In this document: positions 53,336-60,315 of the stretch, piece after piece | Position numbering within the stretch: the stretch's first letter is position 1 | Layout: every line of letters begins with the position of its first letter | Assembly (NCBI RefSeq): GCF_009604385.1 | Contig: NZ_WEGJ01000003.1 | Coordinates: forward strand, 310,001-374,000 | Source of the DNA: Streptomyces smaragdinus | GTDB taxonomy: Bacteria > Actinomycetota > Actinomycetes > Streptomycetales > Streptomycetaceae | Reading direction: 5' to 3' | DNA: 64,000 nt | The notes under the pieces: generated by a model | Database searches by the model: none | What the model saw: only the letters and a program-made list of their open reading frames with translations | Told to the model about the DNA's origin: nothing | Program-made: the position numbers and the translations under genes

Positions 53336-53863
53336 TCAGGTTCCTTCCAGGTCAGAGATGGCCCGCTCGGCCGCCTCCGTGAAGCTGAGCCTTCTCCGCC
53401 GGCCCGGCCGCGGCGGTTCGGCGGCAGGCGGGATCGCCTCGGGGACTTCGGGGACCGTGAGATCTGTACGTCCGTGTCGGGCACGGATCTCACGAGCGGC
53501 CTCCAGGAGTTCGGTGACGCCAGCCTGGCCCAGATCGTGGACCAGACGGAGCGCCTCGCGAGCGTCCTGCTGCTCCTCGTAGACCGACAACGAGGTCAAA
53601 CCGTTGTAGCCGGGCAGGAAGAAAGCTACCGGACAATCGAATGCGCGTGCGAGCCCTTGGAGCTGCGAAGTTGACGGATTGACCTTCACCCCGTTCAGGA
53701 GGTCGTTCACCACCTGATGAGTCATCGCCGGTCTGCCCCCAGGCACCTCGGCCGTGGCGGCGGCGATGGCGCGCGTACTCGGGATCTTCCCGTCCGCTCC
53801 ACGCTTCCTGTCGAGCAGTATGGCGAGCTTGCTGGCGAGAGGTATCTCCGGGCCGGACGGCAT
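53336..53863 (-). CDS. Xre-family regulator paired with the MAB_1171c-like protein
   Basis: The 175-aa protein has an N-terminal Xre HTH (LASKLAILLDRKRGADGKIPSTRAIAAATAEVPGGRPAMTHQVVNDLLNGVKVNPSTSQLQGLARAFDCPVAFFLPG), then a helical region. ATG 53863 follows AAGGAG; ATG 53887 is less likely. It is transcribed together with the membrane-protein gene. A near-palindrome TGTCTA-n6-TTGACA upstream (53974-53991) could be its operator. Confidence 0.85.
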   Translation of the reverse strand: MPSGPEIPLASKLAILLDRKRGADGKIPSTRAIAAATAEVPGGRPAMTHQVVNDLLNGVKVNPSTSQLQGLARAFDCPVAFFLPGYNGLTSLSVYEEQQDAREALRLVHDLGQAGVTELLEAAREIRARHGRTDLTVPEVPEAIPPAAEPPRPGRRRRLSFTEAAERAISDLEGT

Positions 53864-54200
53864 GGACTGGCGACTCCTTGGGCGCACGCCGGACTCTCCA
53901 GGGAGCGAAACGGCAGGTTCGGTGCATGTTCAACTGTGGGCACAGGATGGGCGATTCTCACAGGGGAGCCTAATGTCTATGTTGGTTGACAATGCGTGCT
54001 CACCCGACGCAAGATCTGTGATGGCATCAGCCGATCACACGTTCAGCCTGCGGGTCACGCACCCTCCTCCACCCTCAGACCGAAGTTCGCAAGCGGCACC
54101 GCCCCCGCGAGAGTTCAATGTGTGCCGGAATATCGCCTGTGCGGGGATCTAAATGATCACTGCCACCGGAGGGCGGAACCGCAGCACGGGGAGGACAAGG
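53864..54200. other. Divergent regulatory region
   Basis: A 337-bp non-coding gap between the Xre gene and a small plus-strand gene. It holds TTGACA (53986-53991), which is also the right arm of a TGTCTA-n6-TTGACA near-palindrome, suggesting a repressed plus-strand promoter. No other structure was seen. Confidence 0.45.
53974..53991. promoter_or_regulatory. Candidate Xre operator over a -35 box
   Basis: TGTCTA-TGTTGG-TTGACA: five of six arm positions are symmetric. The right arm is a consensus -35 hexamer on the plus strand. Confidence 0.35.
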
Positions 54201-54374
54201 GTGGGGATCGAACTGGGACGCGTATTGGCCCGGTTGAAGGAATCCAACGGCGCGGCGTACGCCGCCCTTGACGAGAGATCAATTCGCGGAACACTGGGCA
54301 CCCTTTCGCTTGTCGAGCCGCAGCGAGTCGAGGTCGAGACGGAGCAGCCCGCGACTCCCACCGAAGGCCGGTAG
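54201..54374 (+). CDS. Small hypothetical protein (57 aa)
   Basis: GTG start preceded by GGGGAGG, a strong ribosome-binding site. The product is helical at the N-terminus (GIELGRVLARLKESNGAAYAALDE) with an acidic tail. It comes before parB and is separated from it by a promoter-like AT-rich stretch. No family recognised. Confidence 0.55.
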   Translation: MGIELGRVLARLKESNGAAYAALDERSIRGTLGTLSLVEPQRVEVETEQPATPTEGR

Positions 54375-54451
54375 ACCAGGGGCGTGGTGACGGCGCGACC
54401 CCGAGAGCCGCGCCCCCATCACGCCTCTGACCTGCGAAAATCTCTCAAAAA

Positions 54452-54481
54452 TTGTGGACCCCTACCCTTAAAGCATATAGA
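54452..54481 (+). promoter_or_regulatory. Candidate promoter of parB
   Basis: TTGTGG (54452-54457) and TATAGA (54476-54481) are 18 bp apart in an AT-rich stretch that stands out from the surroundings, about 58 bp before the parB ATG. Confidence 0.45.
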
Positions 54482-54538
54482 ATAGAACTAGATGGAAGGG
54501 GGAAGGAAGAAACCCCCACCGACCTCTTGGAGCCCACC

Positions 54539-55672
54539 ATGTCGCAGAAGTTCGCCACCCTGAAGATGCGCCAGATCCGCCGCAACCCGAACCAGCCGCG
54601 CGAGCACTTCAACGAAGAGGCGCTCGCCGAGCTGGCTGGCTCGATCAAGGAGCATGGCCTCCTCCAGCCGATCGTCGTACGCAAGCTCGCCGAGGGCGGC
54701 TACGAGCTGGTTGCCGGGGAGCGCCGTTTCCGCGCCAACGAGCTGGCGGGCAACATCACCATCGAGACGAAGATCCTCCTGCCCGAGGGTGACTCCGAGA
54801 TCAGCGACATGGAGTCCTTCAAGAAGGCGATGGCCGAGAACCTGACCCGCGAGGACATGCTCCCGCTGGAGGAGGCACGCGGCTTCAAGAAGGTCCTGGA
54901 CGCAGACGGTGACGCCGATGTCGCTGGCGTCGCGAAGACCTTCTCCAAGTCGGTCCAGTACGTCAACCAGCGCCTGGCCCTGCTCAACCTGCGCCCCGAG
55001 ATCCAGGCAGCCGTCGACCTCGGACACATCGGCACCCAGGCCGCCGTCCAGATCGCCGCCCTCTCCCGGGACAACCAGCGGGCCGTCTTCGAGGACTGGA
55101 AGAAGGGCGACAAGAGCGACAACCAGCTCGTGCACATCGCCTACGCCATGCGCAAGCAGGAGAAGGAGGCCCAGCAGGACTCCATGGTCGAGATCAAGGA
55201 GATGGCCCCCGAGGAGAAGGCCGAACTCGCCCGCGCCCAGGCCAAGACGAAGAGCGACCTCGACGAGATCGAGCGCATGTGCGAGCTGCTGGACACCATC
55301 AGCAAGGCCGACCCCATGGAGCTGGCCCGCGCCCTCGACGGGCAGGTGGGCAAGCGGCTGGAGCAGATGGACCGGGTCGCCGGGTTCCTCCAGAAGGCCC
55401 GCTTCCAGCTCCGCCAGGCCAAGGCTCACGCCGACGCCAGCGAGCTCATGGTGAGCCCGGACGCGATCGCCCCCGACCTGGCCGCCGAGGCAGAGGCCGC
55501 GCTCACGAGTCTGGAGCCCACGGCCGACGTTTCCCCGGAGACGGGCGGCGAGACGGATGACGGGAACGCCACCACCTCGGCCGAAGGCGCTACCGACGAC
55601 GCCGAGCCGACGAGCACAGCGGTGACGGAGGCAGAGGACAACGAGCCTGCCACCGTCACCGTCGCCGCCTGA
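54539..55672 (+). CDS. ParB-family DNA-binding protein (no ParA partner)
   Basis: The 377-aa protein has a ParB N-terminal CTPase domain (residues ~5-95; RQIRRNPNQPREHFNEEALAELAGSIKEHGLLQPIVVRKL, ELVAGERRFRANEL) and a helix-turn-helix core (~110-190; NLTREDMLPLEEARGFKKVL, VAKTFSKSVQYVNQRLALLNL). A coiled-coil region and an acidic Thr/Glu-rich tail of about 55 residues follow. It is KorB/ParB-like. No ParA ATPase is encoded in the element seen here, so it may act as a regulator or partition adaptor. Start at ATG after TTGGAG. Confidence 0.9.
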   Translation: MSQKFATLKMRQIRRNPNQPREHFNEEALAELAGSIKEHGLLQPIVVRKLAEGGYELVAGERRFRANELAGNITIETKILLPEGDSEISDMESFKKAMAENLTREDMLPLEEARGFKKVLDADGDADVAGVAKTFSKSVQYVNQRLALLNLRPEIQAAVDLGHIGTQAAVQIAALSRDNQRAVFEDWKKGDKSDNQLVHIAYAMRKQEKEAQQDSMVEIKEMAPEEKAELARAQAKTKSDLDEIERMCELLDTISKADPMELARALDGQVGKRLEQMDRVAGFLQKARFQLRQAKAHADASELMVSPDAIAPDLAAEAEAALTSLEPTADVSPETGGETDDGNATTSAEGATDDAEPTSTAVTEAEDNEPATVTVAA

Positions 55673-55683
55673 ACCCCTCAGCC

Positions 55684-55713
55684 GGGGGCGGCCCGCCAAC
55701 CGGGCCGCCCCCT
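55684..55713 (+). terminator. Terminator after parB
   Basis: Perfect 12-bp stem GGGGGCGGCCCG/CGGGCCGCCCCC with loop CCAAC, 12 bp past the parB stop. Confidence 0.75.
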
Positions 55714-55737
55714 CATCCCATCGGGAGTCTCCCAGTG

Positions 55738-56082
55738 ATGAACGACATCCACGCCATGCGCAACATCAACCACAACCTGTTCCTGGGCATACCGGCGACC
55801 GCCAACGCCCTGGAGGAGTACGACCCCGAGGCCGCCGCGTTCGTACGCGAGGCGGCGCAGAACCTAGTCAGGGCGCGCCGCGACGATGACCCCCAGGCTA
55901 TGGAGGCGGCCAGCGCCGCAACCTTCCACGCTGCGGCGGAACTCCTCAAGCAGGCCGGCCGCTCGGTAAGCATCCGCTTCCCCATCATGGTCGCGGCGCG
56001 CATGGTCGAGCTCGAGGCGGCGCTCATCATCGCCAAGGCGGAGCGGCACTCGCCCGCACAGGAACCTCGGTCGCAGAAATAG
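55738..56082 (+). CDS. Small hypothetical helical protein (114 aa)
   Basis: ATG start 25 bp after the hairpin; a GTG immediately before could also be used. The protein is Ala/Glu-rich and mostly helical (EEYDPEAAAFVREAAQNLVRARRDDDPQAMEAASAATFHAAAELLKQAGRSVSIRF). No recognisable family. It follows parB and is probably expressed with the small genes of the element. Confidence 0.6.
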   Translation: MNDIHAMRNINHNLFLGIPATANALEEYDPEAAAFVREAAQNLVRARRDDDPQAMEAASAATFHAAAELLKQAGRSVSIRFPIMVAARMVELEAALIIAKAERHSPAQEPRSQK

Positions 56083-56454
56083 ATCCCATCGCTCAACCGC
56101 CCGTGCATCCGGACCCGTTCATCACAGACGGATCAACCGCTTCCCGCCCACCGGACGAGTACGGCATGGAGCGCCGTGCGATGGGCGCATCCACATCAAC
56201 CTAAATAGATCCCGACACTAAAGAGTGATACGGTCCATCTTGTTGGGGGAACGGCCACAGCCGCGGAACCGGCCCACCAACGCGCCGTGGCATGCGGCAT
56301 CCCTAACGGTGTCTGGCGGGTGGCTAATCCCCCGCGCCCTGCCCGCCGGGCACCGGCCCGCACCCGAAGCGGAGCCATCGGGATCTCATGCCACGCACGC
56401 GACTGGACCCGCCCTCGCTCACGCCAGGGCGGGTCCCGTGCACTCCGGAGCGAC
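56083..56454. other. Non-coding stretch with leader hairpin
   Basis: A 372-bp gap. AAATAGATCCC occurs twice (56076-56086, reaching into the preceding gene end, and 56203-56213). An 11-bp hairpin lies at 56405-56436. No convincing protein-coding frame was found; plus-strand frames are Pro/His/Arg-rich. Confidence 0.5.
56405..56436 (+). terminator. Leader hairpin before the small-gene run
   Basis: Perfect 11-bp stem GGACCCGCCCT/AGGGCGGGTCC with a 10-base loop, ending 18 bp before the next ATG. It could be an attenuator or an upstream terminator. Confidence 0.55.
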
Positions 56455-56670
56455 ATGAGCGCAGACGACTTCACAGGCAACCCGGAAGACCTCGAGCTGT
56501 ACCTACGCCTGCTGATCGAACGTGACGGCCCGCCGGACAGGGCCGCCGACGAACGAGACCCAGGACGCCGAAAGCGCCGAGACCGCACCACGAAGAACGC
56601 GGAACAGCGCATCGCGGAACTCGAAGCATCCATCTCGACCAGACGGCATCCCAGGAGAACGAGGACATGA
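56455..56670 (+). CDS. Small hypothetical protein (71 aa)
   Basis: The protein starts MSADDFTGNPEDLELYLRLLIERDG and ends with a charged coiled-coil-like stretch. CCGGAG lies before the ATG. Its stop overlaps the next start by 4 bp (ATGA). No family recognised; small acidic/basic proteins of this kind are common in actinomycete phages and integrative elements. Confidence 0.6.
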   Translation: MSADDFTGNPEDLELYLRLLIERDGPPDRAADERDPGRRKRRDRTTKNAEQRIAELEASISTRRHPRRTRT

Positions 56671-56792
56671 CCGACAGCCCCACGCCCAAGCACAGCGAGC
56701 ACGGCGAACCCCCCGTCCCCGGCGCCGAGTGGTGCAACTCCTGCAGCGGCTGGTGCGTCCCGCCGGGCATCTGCCGCTGCAACAACCGATGA
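56667..56792 (+). CDS. Cys-rich miniprotein (41 aa)
   Basis: Translationally coupled to the preceding gene through ATGA. The sequence has five cysteines in its last 20 residues (WCNSCSGWCVPPGICRCNNR), suggesting a metal-bound knuckle or disulphides. Phage-encoded miniproteins with Cys pairs often bind host proteins or zinc. No family recognised. Confidence 0.5.
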   Translation: MTDSPTPKHSEHGEPPVPGAEWCNSCSGWCVPPGICRCNNR

Positions 56793-56816
56793 CCACGCAG
56801 CGGTAGCGTCGAACGC

Positions 56817-57017
56817 ATGAACTCGTCGCACCAGTACGCCGGTGAGCGGATCGACGTCGCCCCGCTCACCGCGAGCACCATCACCGACGATCAACTCGAC
56901 GCCATCCGGGCCGAGCTGCAGCAGTACCGGTCCAGAGACACGGCAGGCGAACTTCCGCCGACAGCAGCATGCGATGACGGCCGTCAGCCGATCGAGCCAG
57001 ATCGCCGCTGCTCCTGA
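56817..57017 (+). CDS. Small hypothetical protein (66 aa)
   Basis: The central segment DVAPLTASTITDDQLDAIRAELQQYRSR resembles short helical modules often seen in actinophage proteins. There is no clear ribosome-binding site, so expression is uncertain. Confidence 0.5.
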   Translation: MNSSHQYAGERIDVAPLTASTITDDQLDAIRAELQQYRSRDTAGELPPTAACDDGRQPIEPDRRCS

Positions 57018-57072
57018 TCGTCTAATGTTGGCGTGCGTAGGGCGCGGGGACCGGCCTACACGAGGGACGCCC

Positions 57073-57732
57073 GTGACCACGCACGCCAACATCCCCGAAG
57101 AACTCCTGCCGCTCGCCGTCCCCATCGGCGACCTCATCCCGTACCACCGCAACCCCCGCACCGGCGATCTACCCGCCATCGCGGAGTCGCTGACGGTCAA
57201 CGGCCAGTACCGGCCCATCGTGGTCAACAAGGGCAACCACACCGGCCGCCCCAACGAGATCCTGGCGGGAAATCACACAGTCGCCGCCGCCCAACAGCTC
57301 GGCTGGGAACACATCGCGGCCACCTGGGTCGATGTCGATGACAACGCAGCAGCCCGAATCGTCATCGTCGACAACCGGACCAACGACCTCGCCGGCTACG
57401 ACACTGCCCTGCTGGCCGAGGTTCTCTCCGAGATCCCCGACCTCGCCGGCACGGGGTACGACCGCGAGAGCGTCGACCAGCTCCTGGACGATGCCTCGCT
57501 ACCCGAGTCGCTGGAGCTGACCTCCGACGGCGCGGGTACTGGAGCCGTCGCTGCCGTGGACTACCTCCAGTGGGGCTACCTCCAGTGGGAGTCCAAGCGG
57601 GTCCGGATCACGTCCGAAGAGGTCGAAGCCCTCAACGCCATCTACACGAAGTTCGTCGACGACACCAACAGCGATCTCGGCTTCGGCTGGCACGTCCTCC
57701 AGGAGGCCCACCAGGAAGGCGATGCAGCATGA
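57073..57732 (+). CDS. ParB/Srx-type nuclease-fold protein
   Basis: The 219-aa protein has a ParB N-terminal-like domain (residues ~8-115; VPIGDLIPYHRNPRTGDLPAIAESLTVNGQYRPIVVNKGN; EILAGNHTVAAAQQLGW). The usual GxxR motif reads GNHT, so the catalytic/CTP Arg is absent. No HTH follows; the C-terminal half is helical and ends with VRITSEEVEALNAIYTKFVDD. Such proteins accompany DNA methylases in phages. GTG start after GAGGGA. Its stop overlaps the next start (ATGA). Confidence 0.78.
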   Translation: MTTHANIPEELLPLAVPIGDLIPYHRNPRTGDLPAIAESLTVNGQYRPIVVNKGNHTGRPNEILAGNHTVAAAQQLGWEHIAATWVDVDDNAAARIVIVDNRTNDLAGYDTALLAEVLSEIPDLAGTGYDRESVDQLLDDASLPESLELTSDGAGTGAVAAVDYLQWGYLQWESKRVRITSEEVEALNAIYTKFVDDTNSDLGFGWHVLQEAHQEGDAA

Positions 57733-59174
57733 GCAAAGCGCCCACCACGACGTTCCACGAGGCATACCCGCTCGACCAGCTGCGCCCCGCCGACTACAAC
57801 CCGCGCCGCCTCAGCGACACGGCCTTCGCCCGGCTTCAGGCATCGCTTCGGTGCCACGGAGTCGTCAAGCCGGTAATCCTGAACGCGGACGGCACCCTGG
57901 TCGCCGGCCACCAGAGGACCAAGGGCCTCAAGGCCCTCGGCATGACCCACACCCCCGCGGTGATGCTCGGCACGAAGGTCCGCCTCCAAGACGAGATCCA
58001 GTTCAACCTCCTCCACAACCGCGTGGAAACCGAAGCGAGCGTGGTCTACGCCGAGCCGGGCGAGATCGGCGCCTGGTCCTGGATCCCGTGGCAGTCCATC
58101 CGCGTCGCCGAGCGCAAGAACCTCTCGTTCGTCAACGCCATCGGCCACATGACGGCCGGCCACGGCCCCTGGGGCAGCGTGGTGATCGACGACCAGGGCC
58201 GGATCGTCCTCAACGCCGAGTACGCCGTCGTCGCCTCCATCTCGCGCTTCGACCTCCTCGCCTGGACGGTGCCCTCGTCGGAGGCCGCCAAGCTCCACGC
58301 CGATCTCACAGGTGAGTACGGCGTGTACGACTGGACCGCGATCGAGGGCAAGGCGCCCGTCTGGAACCAGCACATCGTCCAGCCCAAGCGACTCCGCCAG
58401 TTCTCCTCCAAGGCGAAGGCTGGCAAGCTCGCATACGGCTCCGAGACCTGGGACCAACTCGTCATGCCCTGGCTGAAACCCAGCCACCGCGTGATCGACT
58501 TCGGCGCCGGCTACGGCGACTACGCCAAGCACCTGCGCGCCAAGGGCTTCAACATCCACGACTACGAGCCCTACCGGTGCCGAGACGGCTCGTATGCCGT
58601 CGACATCCGGGCCGTCGTCAGAATGATCCGCGACATCGACAAGGACATCCAGGCCAACGGCTTGTACGACGTGGTCGTGCTGGACTCCGTCATCAACGCC
58701 ACCACGTCACTCAACTACCAGCACTGGGTGATGACCACCGTGAACGCCCTGTGCGCCGCCGACGGCGTAGTGTGCCTCGGCACCCGAAGTCTCGCCCGCG
58801 AACTGCGCGACGAGCAAGCCAAGCGCGTCACGTCCCAGACGGCAACCACGAAGATGAGCTTCCTCGACGAGGACAACGTGGAGATGAACTTCGTCAAGGG
58901 AAAGTGGCAGAAGCTCCGCTTCCACACCCCCGAGACGCTGGAGCCTATGCTCCGGCTCTACTTCGAAGACGTGAAGCTCACCGACCTCAGCGGATCCAAC
59001 ATCAAGGCAACATGCCGACGCCCCGCCTCGCTCCCGAGAGAGGAATACGAGAAGGCATTCGAAGAGGAATTCAACATGCCCTACCCGAACAATTTTCGAC
59101 ACGGCAGACATCTGGAATTGGCAGGAAATTTGATAAAATTGACAAGAGAGAGAAACAATTCTCTCGCCACCTGA
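57729..59174 (+). CDS. ParB-domain/SAM-methyltransferase fusion protein
   Basis: The 481-aa protein has a ParB-like domain (residues ~12-115; LDQLRPADYNPRRLSDTAFARLQASLRCHGVVKPVILNADGTLVAGHQRTKGLKALG, intact GHQR) and a C-terminal class I methyltransferase fold (~250-400; VIDFGAGYGDYAKHLRAKGFNIHDYEPYRC, VVVLDSVINATTSLNYQHWV). ParB fused to methyltransferase is a phage and mobile-element architecture predicted to work in DNA modification. The target base or substrate cannot be told from sequence. The last 60 bp are AT-rich. The protein is co-translated with the ParB-like protein upstream. Confidence 0.8.
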   Translation: MSKAPTTTFHEAYPLDQLRPADYNPRRLSDTAFARLQASLRCHGVVKPVILNADGTLVAGHQRTKGLKALGMTHTPAVMLGTKVRLQDEIQFNLLHNRVETEASVVYAEPGEIGAWSWIPWQSIRVAERKNLSFVNAIGHMTAGHGPWGSVVIDDQGRIVLNAEYAVVASISRFDLLAWTVPSSEAAKLHADLTGEYGVYDWTAIEGKAPVWNQHIVQPKRLRQFSSKAKAGKLAYGSETWDQLVMPWLKPSHRVIDFGAGYGDYAKHLRAKGFNIHDYEPYRCRDGSYAVDIRAVVRMIRDIDKDIQANGLYDVVVLDSVINATTSLNYQHWVMTTVNALCAADGVVCLGTRSLARELRDEQAKRVTSQTATTKMSFLDEDNVEMNFVKGKWQKLRFHTPETLEPMLRLYFEDVKLTDLSGSNIKATCRRPASLPREEYEKAFEEEFNMPYPNNFRHGRHLELAGNLIKLTRERNNSLAT

Positions 59175-59193
59175 GAACACATTTGGGGAGCGC

Positions 59194-59703
59194 ATGCCGC
59201 AAGGAATTCAGATCGAGATCGAGTCGCGAAACCGATACCAGATCATGTGGCTGGCCGGCATACGGCACGTCGCCCTCGACCAGCACTGTCTCCGCGCCTT
59301 CGGCCAACCCGATCGACCCCGCGTGGACGTTCGCCGTCGACTTCAGACCCTCCAACTCCCGCTAAAGAATCCGCCGCTGGCCTGGTATCTGTGCGCCCTC
59401 CCCACCCCATGGGACTGGAACCAGAATGCCCACTTGGCCTTCGAAGACGCTCCAGGAGAACAGTGGAACGGCCCCGCACTTGTGTCAGGTATCTACGTTC
59501 ATCTCAGCAATGCACGCCCGATCACCGGATGGGGAGAACACACGATCCCTTCCGATGAGCCCCTCCGGAATTCTGTCCGCTACCGCACTTGCCGCAACTA
59601 CCAATTCGCCTGGTGGCTGCGTATGTACCGCGACGCCCCAGATGCTCCACCTGCACTCCCAGAGACGCAGTCGGCCAACCTGGGCCAGCTCACCTTGATG
59701 TGA
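59194..59703 (+). CDS. Hypothetical protein following the ParB-methyltransferase (169 aa)
   Basis: The protein is Trp/Arg-rich (WLAGIRHVALDQHCLRAFGQ; PPLAWYLCALPTPWDWNQNAHLAFEDAP; CRNYQFAWWLRMYRD) without a signal peptide or membrane helix. It is 19 bp after the methyltransferase gene and ahead of a strong hairpin, so it is the last gene of that operon. No family recognised; its place suggests it works with the modification module. Confidence 0.65.
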   Translation: MPQGIQIEIESRNRYQIMWLAGIRHVALDQHCLRAFGQPDRPRVDVRRRLQTLQLPLKNPPLAWYLCALPTPWDWNQNAHLAFEDAPGEQWNGPALVSGIYVHLSNARPITGWGEHTIPSDEPLRNSVRYRTCRNYQFAWWLRMYRDAPDAPPALPETQSANLGQLTLM

Positions 59704-59704
59704 T

Positions 59705-59748
59705 CGTGTCGGGGGTGGGGCGGCGCGGTACGCCCCACCCCCGACACG
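59705..59748 (+). terminator. 18-bp perfect hairpin terminator
   Basis: Arms 59705-59722 and 59731-59748 are perfectly complementary over 18 bp (CGTGTCGGGGGTGGGGCG and its complement) with an 8-base loop, beginning 2 bp after the stop at 59703. It isolates the downstream EACC1/CHAT module from the ParB-methyltransferase operon. Confidence 0.85.
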
Positions 59749-59925
59749 GGCGAGACGGCAACCGGCGAAGGGGAGAGTCTGGTTGTGAGGCCGCAGCACC
59801 AACCACCGGGAAGAGACTCCGGTAGGCTGCGACACTCCGCGATCGGGCCCCGTCCGCGTGCCATACTCGATCCTCAACCGGCAGGCCTCAGACCGGTGTT
59901 GACCAAGTGTGTGAAGGAGCTGGGG
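59749..59925 (+). promoter_or_regulatory. Upstream region of the EACC1/CHAT module
   Basis: A 177-bp gap after the hairpin. TAGGCT (59823-59828) is a reasonable Streptomyces -10 element; no good -35 partner is seen. AAGGAG lies just before the EACC1 ATG. Confidence 0.4.
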
Positions 59926-60297
59926 ATGGCGCTGGAGTCAACCACATGGCGTGTGATCGTCGCATCGGAGTCACGCGCACCGCAGGACGTCCACGGAGAA
60001 CTGAGCCATGGCGAAGCCTGGGGTGCCGGGATCTCGATCGAACTAGAAGCATTGAGATCGCGGTTCCGGACCGCCGAACCCGCGATGCTTGTGGCCACGA
60101 TTGCCGCCGTGAGTTCCGCCCTGACCGCCTTGGTCACTGGCATCCTGGCGCGCGGCGCGGCCAAGGACGGACAGCACATTGTGATCGAGCTCGCATCGGG
60201 GGCCAGGCTTGAGGTTCCAGCCAGTATCGACCCCGCCGAACTGGACCGAATGCTCGGCATGATCCGCGAGGACCCCGAGCGCATCATCCTCCCCTGA
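59926..60297 (+). CDS. EACC1-like small membrane protein
   Basis: The 123-aa protein has a compact N-terminal domain (TWRVIVASESRAPQDVHGELSHGE), one membrane helix (residues ~53-76; PAMLVATIAAVSSALTALVTGILARG) and a short strand-rich C-terminal tail (HIVIELASGARLEVPASIDP). This three-part plan is that of EACC1, the constant component of actinobacterial conflict systems, which is coupled to a variable effector. The ATG follows AAGGAG at six bases. The TPR-CHAT gene starts 18 bp after its stop. Family assignment rests on layout and context, not on a search. Confidence 0.65.
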   Translation: MALESTTWRVIVASESRAPQDVHGELSHGEAWGAGISIELEALRSRFRTAEPAMLVATIAAVSSALTALVTGILARGAAKDGQHIVIELASGARLEVPASIDPAELDRMLGMIREDPERIILP

Positions 60298-60315
60298 CAC
60301 CGGAGGGCGGCCAAG

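Noticed and set aside
56225..56458. 77-codon plus-strand frame in the gap
   Set aside because: No ribosome-binding site, Pro/His/Ala-rich product, and it spans a perfect hairpin; treated as non-coding.
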